A stretch of DNA of 5,412 nucleotides from Spirochaetaceae bacterium (GCA_031280455.1 JAITGR010000222.1:1-5412); one strand, 5' to 3'; shown: positions 1-5,412, counted from the stretch's first letter. A program made the numbers and translations. The notes: generated by a model not told the origin, from the sequence alone.

Positions 1-191
1 ACCGCGCGGTTAAGCCCCTCATTCAACCGCAACGGGTTGTAAAGCCCTTTGCGCCTTTTCAGCTCCTCCTTGCTCTCATCGCTTACATGAGGCGGCTCCG
101 TAAGCCGGTCAAGGATTTCTCCGCGCTCTTTTTTCCCCGCCTTCCGGTACTCTTGACCGGAAGTCCTAAAAAGGTCTTTTCTTGTACTCAT
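1..191 (-). CDS. Integrase/transposase-like protein, N-terminal part, probably an internally deleted remnant (3' end beyond window)
   Basis: The frame opens with ATG at 191-189 and stays open for 63 codons to the window edge. An AAAGGA ribosome binding site at 203-198 lies six bases before the ATG and decides the start. The protein begins MSTRKDLF, followed by QEYRKAGKKERGEILDRL (residues 13-30). This basic opening is what I recall from the N-terminus of DDE-type integrase-core transposases (ISNCY/IS481-like) common in treponemes, where it precedes a DNA-binding domain with a TGxNRxYL-type motif. That motif is absent here. Instead residues 31-63 (TEPPHVSDESKEELKRR, then YNPLRLNEGLNRA) resemble the extreme C-terminus of the same proteins. 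I infer an in-frame loss of the HTH and DDE catalytic core near residue 30, leaving an inactive remnant. The alternative is an unrelated small basic protein. Family assignment is from memory and moderate; the reading frame itself is secure. Confidence 0.6.
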   Translation of the reverse strand, partial: MSTRKDLFRTSGQEYRKAGKKERGEILDRLTEPPHVSDESKEELKRRKGLYNPLRLNEGLNRA

Positions 192-197
192 ACCTAG

Positions 198-203
198 TCC
201 TTT
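198..203 (-). promoter_or_regulatory. Ribosome binding site of the transposase-like gene
   Basis: On the minus strand this reads AAAGGA, followed by a six-base spacer and ATG at 191-189. It is the best Shine-Dalgarno match in the window and supports that start codon. Confidence 0.7.
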
Positions 204-271
204 GTGTTTCACTTGGCTGCCTCTCAGCAACCAGTGTGCCTTGGGCTAGGTTTTGTTTTTAGGCATTACGT

Positions 272-291
272 CCGCCGCATGTATGCGGCGG
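272..291. repeat. Inverted repeat A, 9-bp perfect stem
   Basis: The arms CCGCCGCAT (272-280) and ATGCGGCGG (283-291) pair perfectly around two bases, in practice a four-base TGTA loop. No T-run follows on either strand. Confidence 0.8.
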
Positions 292-317
292 TATGGATGC
301 CGCCTGGTGTCCAAGTG

Positions 318-342
318 TGGCGTTGCACTTTGTGCAACGCCA
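318..342. repeat. Inverted repeat B, 11-bp perfect stem
   Basis: The arms TGGCGTTGCAC (318-328) and GTGCAACGCCA (332-342) are exact reverse complements around a TTT loop. Stem C starts one base later, so the two would stack nearly end to end in RNA. Confidence 0.85.
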
Positions 343-343
343 A

Positions 344-375
344 GCCGAAAATCCGCATGGCTGCGGATTTTCGGC
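344..375. repeat. Inverted repeat C, 14-bp perfect stem
   Basis: The arms GCCGAAAATCCGCA (344-357) and TGCGGATTTTCGGC (362-375) pair perfectly around a four-base loop. It is the longest stem of the cluster. It is not followed by a T-run on either strand, which argues against a simple intrinsic terminator. Confidence 0.85.
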
Positions 376-399
376 AGCGCAAGCGATGGAAGTGGAAAT

Positions 400-422
400 T
401 CTTTTTGCCGCAGGCAAAAAGA
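400..422. repeat. Inverted repeat D, 10-bp perfect stem with GCA loop
   Basis: The arms TCTTTTTGCC (400-409) and GGCAAAAAGA (413-422) pair around GCA. The loop bases and general design match the hairpin at 5054-5078 upstream of tamB, although the stem sequence differs. Confidence 0.8.
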
Positions 423-440
423 TTGGAACGGATAGCGCGG

Positions 441-462
441 TGCCCACCGTATACGGTGGGCA
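441..462. repeat. Perfect 22-bp palindrome (inverted repeat E)
   Basis: TGCCCACCGTA at 441-451 is followed immediately by its exact reverse complement at 452-462, with no spacer. It lies 21 bases beyond the tamB stop codon. A spacerless palindrome of this length suits a dimeric protein-binding site or a recombination or insertion end as well as an RNA hairpin. Confidence 0.85.
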
Positions 463-482
463 TGCGCCCTGAATTTGACCGG

Positions 483-3400
483 TTACGGAAGTGTCCAGTG
501 TTTTACGATTGATATTGCGTTGTTGGGTATCCACAGGTCTTTTATTGCCGCCGGCTGTGTCCACAGGTATTCCAGGTTGTTTACGCGCATTTGCCATTGT
601 ATAACAAAAAGCGGGGTGTTGAATTCCAGGTTGAATTCCGGCTCCAGTGTGAGTCCCTGAAACTGGGCGCGGTTTTCGTCGTAGCGCATGTTGAGCATGA
701 CTTGCGCGAACATGTCGCTGCCTATGTACTTCCCGATGAATAACGAGGTGTTGTCAAAAAGATTGCCGACGCGAAGCTGTGTCTGCTGGTCTTCGGGACG
801 GTTGGTTAGGTATAAGTAATTTTGCACAATGGGCGCGCGCATCGAAAACATGTCAACGTGGAGCACTTTGTCGCGCATGAAGTTTTCAAAGCGGCGGACA
901 AGAATTATCTGCGAAAAAAGGTCAACGGCGGACGAGGTAAATGGCGACTGGATTTGGTCGTCGGTGTCTTTGCTGCCGGAAAAATTTTCGCCGAGTAGGG
1001 ACAGGATTTCGACTTGCGACAGGGCGGGGGTCGATTCCAGGCGCGGGGTGAATGACAGAAGGCTCTGGTTTTCGATAATCATGGATATGGTTACCGGGCC
1101 GTCGACGGTGCGGTCGCGCATTTCCGCCCGTATCGAAAGCCGCGGGTCGAACTGCGATTCGTTTTCGTTGAAGCTGAGGCTGCCTGAACGCAGGTAAAAG
1201 CTGCGTTTGAAGTACGACATTTCGCCGCCGCGCAGGGAGATTGCGCCTTTGAGCGAGAATTGCCCGGACAGGGAATTGCTGGTGAGCGTGATTTCGTCTC
1301 CGGCGGCGGCGGTTGCCTGGAGGAGCGGCATGAAGCTGTTGGGCCACAAAAACATGACTTTGCGGCCGGTGCGTATGGTAAGGGCGGTTATGACTTCCAG
1401 CGCGGAATCGGCGGCGCGGGTCTCGCGCGCCGAAAACCCAAAGCGTCCTGAGTCGAGGGTGATTTCCGCGTTGTCGCCCAGGAGCTTGCCCGCGATTGTT
1501 ATGGAGCCTTCTTCCAGGACTATGGTAAGGTGGCCGGCGGCAAGTCCTTTGGCGTTGATGCCGGCGACGTCAACGCCGAAGGGGAGGGGGTACTCTTGCG
1601 GCGAGTCAATGTTGAGGGTGAAGGTGCGGGGTATCCAGTGGTCAAACTGAAAGACGCCGGAAACGCGCGCTTCGCCGCCGCCTGATGGTATGACGACCGG
1701 CTCGATGGTCATTTCGGCACCGTTGAAGTTGAGGGTTACCGGCGCGGGACCGGCGGCGGCGCTTAAATACTGCGGCAGGTTAAAGCGGACATCGCCGCCT
1801 GAGGCCTGGCCGTAAAACAGCGGGTCGTCTGCCGGGCCTTGTATGCGGATGTCCGCGCTGACTATGCCGCCGGTAAACTGGATGACTTCGAGCGGCACGA
1901 ATTCCCAAAGGCTCCCCAGGTCTATGTAGAGGCCGGAGCTTTCTACGTCTAATAGGCCCCCGCGGATAAAGCCGAAAACCGCGCCGCGGACGGGGGAGGG
2001 TTTGGACAGCGCGATAAAAAGGTTGCCGTCGCCGTCGATGCGGGTTTTGAGCATGTTTTCCGGCCCGCCTGACGCGCTGAAGACCGCGCCGCTTTTTTCA
2101 AACACAAAGGAAAACGGCTTTTCCGCGCGGGCGCTGCCGAAGGTGAATGTTTCCATGCGGATTTCGCCGGACAGCGCGGTGAGTATTCTGGAAAACGCGA
2201 ACCACGAATCGGCGGGCTCAAAGCGCGCGGAGGCCCAGCCGTTAAAGCGCAGCGGGCGGTCGACGGCAAAGCCTTCTGCCGTTATTTCCGTTTTGAGTTC
2301 GCCGGCGGCTAAATTCAGGCTGATGGCGGGGATGCGCGCCTGTACTTGCGAAAAGGTAATGGCGGTTTCGCCGGCGGTAAAAGAATACTGGTTAAACGAG
2401 CCGCGCGTTTTTACCTGCGCCGGAGCGCCGGCGAGGTTCATGGTAAGCGAATAGATGTCAAAGTTGAGTTCCCAGCGCGACGGCGCGGCGGCCTCGTCTG
2501 CGGGCGCGGGGGCTTCCTCCGCGGCGGGGGCTTGCTCCGCGACGGCGAGCGTGTCGGCGGCGGGGGGGGGCTTGTGGCGGAAGGCGAACGAGCCTGAAAG
2601 GACGGCGTTAAGCGGGCTGTCGTACACCCAGTCCGACTGGAAGTTGAACATGTCGGCGCGGACGGCCAGTTCGCCGCTTTCATAGCGGCAGTCCACGACA
2701 AAGCGTTCTGACAGGGCGGCGTTGTTCAGCGAAAGCCGTCCGGAAAGCCGCGCGGGCAGCGGCAGGGTGTCCCAGATGAACGAGCCGTCGCCGTACAGCG
2801 CGCTTTCGTTTTTGCCAAAGAAAATGTCGGGGAAGAGCGCGCCGTCCTGGTTGACCGTGCCGCGGACGCGCAGCGTGTTCGCCGACATAAGCGCGCCGCC
2901 GCCTGTGAGTTCCAGCCGGTTCACGTCGAAGGTCCACTGGTCGATGCCGGCGTACCGGAAGCCCGCGTCAAAGGTGAGCGCGGACATTTCGCTTCCGGTT
3001 GGCAGCGGAAAGTTTTCCATTTTTATAAAGCCCGCCGCGCCGCCGTTGTGCAGCGAGGCGCTCATTTCCAGCCCGTACGAGCCTGAAACGCGCAGGTCGC
3101 TTTTATCGAGTATCGCGCCGTTGAGGTAGTAGGCTATGTTGTGCAGCGAAAAATCGACGTTAAACGTAATGTCGTTTTTGTTGGCAAAGTCTGCCCGCGC
3201 AAGCATGTCCATGCTGCCGTTTTTCCAGACAAAGCGGCTGCTGTTTAGTTCAAAAAACTGGTCGGTGCCGGAGATTGAGCTTACCGCAAAGCCGCCGCGC
3301 CGGCCTTGCAGCGCGATGACCAGGTGCGGGATGCTGTACGCAAAGTGTTCAAAGTCGGTGTTGAAAAAAATCTCTGTGGTAAAAAATACGTTGTTGGCGA

Positions 3401-4961
3401 GCACGTTGGCGTACGATTTTTTGGTGTCCACGGCCAGGTCGAGAATGCCCAGCACGTCGGCGACCGAAACGGCGTTTAACGCGATGTTCGCCTCCAGGTT
3501 TTTTGCGCGCGTGTCGATGGTGCCGCCGGCGTCAATGTTGGAAATGTGCACGCCGGCGGGGCCGGGGATAAAGCGCAGGGCGCTGGCGTTCCAGTTGTAG
3601 CCGGTTCGTGTGCGCAGAAAATCGGCGTTAACGCCCTGCAGTTCGACCGTGCCCAGCGAAACGGTGTCGGCAAATATGTTGATGTCGCCGTTATAGCCCG
3701 AAAGCATGAAAGCGGCGTTCACGGCGGAATCGGTCTTTTTGTTGGGGCGAACGTCGCGGATTACAAGCCTGCCGTTTGGCGCGATGGGGTTGAAGGCGAT
3801 GCCGCCCTGGTAGTTGACCGAGCCGCCGCCCAGCGTAAGGCTGGCGTTCTGCACGGATACGCGCTTGGTGTCGCCTGATGCGGCGAGCGAAAAGCGGCTG
3901 TACCCAAGCGGCGAGGACGCGCTGAGCGCGCCAGAAAGGTCGGCGCGGTAGCGGGGCGCGGTGGCGGCGGCGCCGTCCACAGTCAGCGAGCCGCTGAGAT
4001 GCGACCACAACGCCCACTCGTAGCGGCGCAGTTTCTGCCCGCGGAAGGCGGCAAGTTCGGACGGGGTAAAATCTTTCGCGCTGAACGCGGCGTGGTAGAC
4101 GCCGCCTTCCGGCTTGTAGCTGACGAACAGGTCGAAGGGGCGGCGGTCGTTGATTTTCCGCGCCGTAATGCCGTGGTCGCTGACCGTAACCAGAACGTCG
4201 GTTTTTTGCAGCGCCATAAAGTCCGTTTTGAGCGCCAGCGCGGAAAGCCTGATGGCGGCGCTCTGCGGGGTAAACGAAGCCTGAAAGCGCACCGGCGACG
4301 AGGCCGCCACAGCGCCGCCTGAAAGCGTTCCCCGTACATCGCCGCGCAGCCGGCCTTCCAGCGTGATGAGCCTGTTTTTTTTGAAGACCGCGTGTACGCG
4401 GTCAAGGCCGGCGGTACCGGTGCCGCCAAAACTGGCATTCAGGCTGCCATCGCGCACGACCAGCTCGAAGCCGTCGCCAAAAAAGCCGGAAAAAGCCGTG
4501 TAGAAGCGGCTGTATACAAACGCCGGAGGCCGCGTACCGTCCGGCTTTGCGGGAATTGTCAGCGCGACGCGCGGCTTGTCCAGGGTAACGCGGCGTATGG
4601 TTTTAAGCCCTTCACCGGCCAGCAGCGCCGGCAGCGAATACGCGACGCGCACCCGCTCAACAGAGACATCCGGCAGCGTGGCGGCAGCGCCGCCTTCGGC
4701 AGCGCCAGCTTCGCTGGCGGCATTTTCGGAGTCGCGTAACTCCACGCCGCGGATGTCAAATGTATTGAACAGGGAAAGACCGGCGCTTTGGTACCGAATT
4801 TGTTTGCCCGCGGCGCGCTCGGCGGCGCCGATAAGCGACAGCTCCGTCTCGCGCAGTGTGGAGGCCAGATGCGCGCGTACTGGCCGCAGCGCGAGCGTTG
4901 TCGCCGCGACAAGGCCCAGAAACACGAGAAGTTCAACATAGATAAATCGTTTGGCACGCAC
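483..4961 (-). CDS. tamB: TamB-like translocation and assembly module protein (DUF490/AsmA-like superfamily)
   Basis: TamB proteins are anchored in the inner membrane and span the periplasm as a long hydrophobic beta-groove; they act in outer-membrane biogenesis and lipid transport with a BamA/TamA-type partner. Seen here: a basic start (RAKR) and a hydrophobic anchor at about residues 6-25; an AsmA-like opening (about 95-135, YSLPALLAGEG then IRRVTLDKPRVAL); a long beta-repeat middle; an Ala/Pro/Glu linker at about 798-829; and a C-terminal TamB domain at about 1140-1492. That domain shows the GxxxLRGGEMSYFKRSFYL region around residue 1248, STPALSQVEILSLL at about 1310-1323 and VGNLF...IGKYIGSDMF near the end. 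At 1492 residues it exceeds E. coli TamB (about 1260) but suits spirochaetes. The start is GTG at 4961-4959; an in-frame TAG at 4967-4965 rules out any earlier start. The ribosome site is weak. Oddities: a C9 tract at 2570-2562, palindromic Ala/Gly coding at residues 81-92, and a repeat-flanked ten-residue segment near the end. No bamA follows within the window. Confidence 0.93.
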   Translation of the reverse strand: MRAKRFIYVELLVFLGLVAATTLALRPVRAHLASTLRETELSLIGAAERAAGKQIRYQSAGLSLFNTFDIRGVELRDSENAASEAGAAEGGAAATLPDVSVERVRVAYSLPALLAGEGLKTIRRVTLDKPRVALTIPAKPDGTRPPAFVYSRFYTAFSGFFGDGFELVVRDGSLNASFGGTGTAGLDRVHAVFKKNRLITLEGRLRGDVRGTLSGGAVAASSPVRFQASFTPQSAAIRLSALALKTDFMALQKTDVLVTVSDHGITARKINDRRPFDLFVSYKPEGGVYHAAFSAKDFTPSELAAFRGQKLRRYEWALWSHLSGSLTVDGAAATAPRYRADLSGALSASSPLGYSRFSLAASGDTKRVSVQNASLTLGGGSVNYQGGIAFNPIAPNGRLVIRDVRPNKKTDSAVNAAFMLSGYNGDINIFADTVSLGTVELQGVNADFLRTRTGYNWNASALRFIPGPAGVHISNIDAGGTIDTRAKNLEANIALNAVSVADVLGILDLAVDTKKSYANVLANNVFFTTEIFFNTDFEHFAYSIPHLVIALQGRRGGFAVSSISGTDQFFELNSSRFVWKNGSMDMLARADFANKNDITFNVDFSLHNIAYYLNGAILDKSDLRVSGSYGLEMSASLHNGGAAGFIKMENFPLPTGSEMSALTFDAGFRYAGIDQWTFDVNRLELTGGGALMSANTLRVRGTVNQDGALFPDIFFGKNESALYGDGSFIWDTLPLPARLSGRLSLNNAALSERFVVDCRYESGELAVRADMFNFQSDWVYDSPLNAVLSGSFAFRHKPPPAADTLAVAEQAPAAEEAPAPADEAAAPSRWELNFDIYSLTMNLAGAPAQVKTRGSFNQYSFTAGETAITFSQVQARIPAISLNLAAGELKTEITAEGFAVDRPLRFNGWASARFEPADSWFAFSRILTALSGEIRMETFTFGSARAEKPFSFVFEKSGAVFSASGGPENMLKTRIDGDGNLFIALSKPSPVRGAVFGFIRGGLLDVESSGLYIDLGSLWEFVPLEVIQFTGGIVSADIRIQGPADDPLFYGQASGGDVRFNLPQYLSAAAGPAPVTLNFNGAEMTIEPVVIPSGGGEARVSGVFQFDHWIPRTFTLNIDSPQEYPLPFGVDVAGINAKGLAAGHLTIVLEEGSITIAGKLLGDNAEITLDSGRFGFSARETRAADSALEVITALTIRTGRKVMFLWPNSFMPLLQATAAAGDEITLTSNSLSGQFSLKGAISLRGGEMSYFKRSFYLRSGSLSFNENESQFDPRLSIRAEMRDRTVDGPVTISMIIENQSLLSFTPRLESTPALSQVEILSLLGENFSGSKDTDDQIQSPFTSSAVDLFSQIILVRRFENFMRDKVLHVDMFSMRAPIVQNYLYLTNRPEDQQTQLRVGNLFDNTSLFIGKYIGSDMFAQVMLNMRYDENRAQFQGLTLEPEFNLEFNTPLFVIQWQMRVNNLEYLWTQPAAIKDLWIPNNAISIVKHWTLP
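530..568. repeat. 9-bp direct repeats TCCACAGGT flanking 21 bp in the tamB 3' end
   Basis: The copies at 530-538 and 560-568 are identical and exactly 30 bp apart, which is ten codons. On the coding strand both give part of a Leu-Trp pair (L1466-W1467 and L1476-W1477). The unit adds residues 1468-1477 in frame. Confidence 0.75.
2475..2570 (-). other. Low-complexity Ala/Pro/Glu linker of TamB with a C9 homopolymer
   Basis: This stretch encodes about 32 residues (798-829) made mostly of Ala, Pro, Glu and Asp, such as QAPAAEEAPAPADEAAAP. It contrasts with the beta-strand pattern on both sides and is probably a flexible, periplasm-exposed spacer between two blocks of the groove. It starts with P798-P800 encoded by nine consecutive C bases (minus strand, 2570-2562), the longest homopolymer I see in the gene. 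Confidence 0.7.
4688..4719. repeat. Two abutting palindromes within tamB coding sequence (Ala/Gly-rich insert)
   Basis: On the coding strand two stems with GAA loops overlap by two bases: CGCCAGC-GAA-GCTGGCG (4719-4703) and CGCTGCC-GAA-GGCGGCG (4704-4688, one G-T wobble). They encode residues 81-92, a stretch of Ala, Ser, Glu and Gly that interrupts the AsmA-like N-terminal domain. The sequence looks like an in-frame repeat insertion or expansion, not conserved fold. Confidence 0.5.
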
Positions 4962-5005
4962 TTGCTAACTATCCAAAAACTACCCCAAACCTGTTTTGGA
5001 GAGTT

Positions 5006-5034
5006 TGTTTAATTATCGGCGCAAACGGCGGCAA
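5006..5034 (-). promoter_or_regulatory. Possible weak promoter for tamB
   Basis: On the minus strand TTGCCG (5034-5029) is separated by 17 bases from TAAACA (5011-5006), a partial match to sigma-70 boxes (4/6 and 3/6). An overlapping GATAAT at 5017-5012 is a better -10 box but has no good -35 box. Transcription would start roughly 40 bases before the GTG. Either version is weak; read-through from the upstream gene is equally possible. Confidence 0.25.
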
Positions 5035-5053
5035 GAGGCGAGGGGGGAGCGCT

Positions 5054-5078
5054 GCCCAAACCGCGCAGCGGTTTGGGC
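5054..5078. repeat. Intergenic hairpin, 11-bp perfect stem with GCA loop
   Basis: The arms GCCCAAACCGC (5054-5064) and GCGGTTTGGGC (5068-5078) are exact reverse complements. It lies 33 bases beyond the Rpn stop and 93 bases before the tamB start. No T-run follows on the minus strand, so it is at best a factor-assisted terminator or transcript-end stabiliser. Confidence 0.8.
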
Positions 5079-5082
5079 TTGG

Positions 5083-5106
5083 AGGCGGCGGGGGGCGAGG
5101 CCGCCT
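5083..5106. repeat. GC-rich inverted repeat just after the Rpn stop, 7-bp stem
   Basis: AGGCGGC (5083-5089) pairs with GCCGCCT-type sequence at 5100-5106 across a ten-base G-rich loop. It is four bases beyond the Rpn stop codon. Together with the 5054-5078 hairpin it may mark the transcript end, but no T-tract is present. Confidence 0.5.
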
Positions 5107-5110
5107 GAAA

Positions 5111-5412
5111 TCACAGCCGGGCTATCTGCTCTGCGCTAAGCCCGGTAAATAGCGCAATGTCTTCAAGCGCGACGCCGGCCGCCTTCAGCCGCCGCGCCGA
5201 GTCCAAAAAACCTCTCTCCATCCCTTTCTCCAGACCTCGCGCGATCCCTTGCGCGATGCCTTTTTCCATACCCTCCACAACGCCTTTCTCGAAAGCGGTG
5301 TTGACGCCGGTTGTCCAGTCGGAGAGCGCCATCTGCCGCAGTGTGTAGTAGTGCATAAGGTCGCTGTCCTGCGTTACTTCCTCTATCCGGCTCTGCGCTT
5401 TCTCTATCGCGC
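5111..5412 (-). CDS. Rpn family recombination-promoting nuclease / PD-(D/E)XK putative transposase, C-terminal part (5' end beyond window)
   Basis: The frame is open from the right window edge to TGA at 5113-5111, giving 99 visible residues. The family carries an N-terminal PD-(D/E)XK nuclease fold (outside this window); Rpn proteins promote RecA-independent recombination and are scattered in many near-identical copies. The visible part is the family's C-terminal tail. A charged helix comes first (AIEKAQSRIEEVTQDSDL), then HYYTLRQMALSDWTTGVNTA, then seven Gly residues spaced exactly four apart (fragment residues 43-67, pattern EKGxxEGMEKGIAQG). It closes with a HTH-like end (LKAAGVALEDIALFTGLSAEQIARL splits into two short helices). 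The ATG at 5356-5354 is internal, not the start, since the same frame continues upstream with family-like sequence. Whether the full gene has its catalytic residues cannot be seen here. It runs in the same direction as tamB but has no visible functional link to it. Confidence 0.85.
   Translation of the reverse strand, partial: AIEKAQSRIEEVTQDSDLMHYYTLRQMALSDWTTGVNTAFEKGVVEGMEKGIAQGIARGLEKGMERGFLDSARRLKAAGVALEDIALFTGLSAEQIARL
5210..5293 (-). repeat. Seven degenerate 12-bp tandem units encoding Gly-xxx repeats
   Basis: Counting from 5210, seven consecutive 12-base units each encode one Gly plus three mostly charged or aliphatic residues (minus strand). The units are diverged at DNA level but kept in frame. 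Such tails vary in repeat number between Rpn family members. Confidence 0.7.

Larger units (their letters stand above)
192..482. other. Hairpin-rich intergenic region between tamB and the transposase-like gene
   Basis: This 291-bp gap holds no credible gene. Short frames crossing it on either strand are built from palindrome arms and lack ribosome binding sites. About 190 bp of it (272-462) carries five perfect inverted repeats spaced by 1 to 26 bases, each listed separately. The remainder, 192-271, is plain leader sequence of the downstream gene with a T-rich patch at 251-260; no convincing -35/-10 pair was found there. No stem is followed by a T-run on either strand, so no classical intrinsic terminator can be called. 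The segment may be a composite repeat or the end of an inserted element, since it separates tamB from a transposase remnant. Confidence 0.7.
4962..5110. other. Intergenic region between the Rpn-family gene and tamB
   Basis: This 149-bp gap holds two GC-rich hairpins close to the Rpn stop (5083-5106 and 5054-5078), then a more AT-rich 60-bp leader up to the tamB GTG. The leader contains a weak promoter-like stretch. It also holds a 7-bp inverted repeat, TCCAAAA at 4972-4978 with TTTTGGA at 4994-5000, which overlaps the weak tamB ribosome site and could pair with it in the mRNA. No gene is visible in the gap. Confidence 0.6.

Noticed and set aside
192..271. Promoter for the transposase-like gene
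   Set aside because: TTGCTG-like bases near 225 have no acceptable -10 box at 16-18 bases, so no promoter can be supported.
344..375. Hairpin C as a rho-independent terminator of tamB
   Set aside because: The 14-bp stem is strong but no T-run follows on the minus or plus strand; the T bases are inside the stem itself.
272..462. CRISPR array
   Set aside because: The five inverted repeats differ in sequence, so there is no repeated direct unit with regular spacers.
486..520. TamB C-terminus truncated or frameshifted by the downstream element
   Set aside because: The last residues (ending HWTLP) are unusual because many homologues end in an aromatic strand, but the frame reads plausibly to its stop, and no alignment is available to prove a change.
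204..597. Short frames on both strands across the hairpin region (for example 204-512 plus, 259-597 minus)
   Set aside because: They are made of palindrome arms, lack ribosome binding sites, overlap each other and, in part, the tamB 3' end. Their composition is Arg/Cys/Pro-rich noise.
829..4941. Many 60-150-codon frames on the plus strand and in other minus frames inside tamB
   Set aside because: The tamB frame is continuous and clearly family-like. High GC at third positions leaves opposite frames open by chance, and none has a recognisable domain or ribosome site.
5157..5348. Plus-strand 63-codon frame opposite the Rpn tail
   Set aside because: It is the antisense image of the 12-bp repeat array and has no independent support.
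5354..5356. ATG as the true start of an 81-residue protein
   Set aside because: The frame continues upstream to the window edge with helix-forming, family-like residues, and no ribosome site precedes this ATG, so the gene is a 5'-partial Rpn protein.

Overview
The window reads as part of a spirochaete genome, most likely a Treponema-like, GC-rich, host- or gut-associated lineage. The evidence is the pairing of a very long TamB-type envelope protein whose C-terminal wording resembles treponemal TamB with an Rpn/PD-(D/E)XK 'putative transposase' ending in Gly-every-fourth-residue repeats, a family strongly expanded in treponemes. The taxonomic call is from recalled family resemblance, not a search. 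All three supported genes lie on the minus strand.

Right to left, in the direction of transcription: (1) 5412-5111, the C-terminal 99 codons of an Rpn-family protein whose nuclease core lies outside the window. (2) 5110-4962, a 149-bp gap with two GC-rich hairpins, a weak promoter-like stretch and the short leader of the next gene. (3) 4961-483, one intact 1492-codon tamB-like gene that fills 83% of the window. It has an N-terminal membrane anchor, a long repetitive beta-rich middle broken by an Ala/Pro linker, and a conserved C-terminal TamB (DUF490) domain. (4) 482-192, a 291-bp non-coding stretch packed with five perfect hairpins or palindromes and lacking an obvious U-tract terminator. 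(5) 191-1, the start of an integrase/transposase-like gene with a good ribosome binding site. Its N-terminal wording appears joined directly to C-terminal wording, as if the catalytic centre had been deleted.

Functionally, tamB is the only housekeeping gene here: a bridge-like inner-to-outer-membrane protein for outer-membrane biogenesis and lipid transport. In treponemes tamB normally sits directly upstream of bamA. Here the downstream neighbour is a hairpin-rich insertion-like segment and a transposase remnant, so the region looks like a core envelope gene flanked on both sides by mobile-element-related DNA. I found no convincing new defence or enzymatic system. The most notable structures are the hairpin cluster, the transposase remnant, a C9 tract inside tamB and a small repeat-flanked insertion near the TamB C-terminus.
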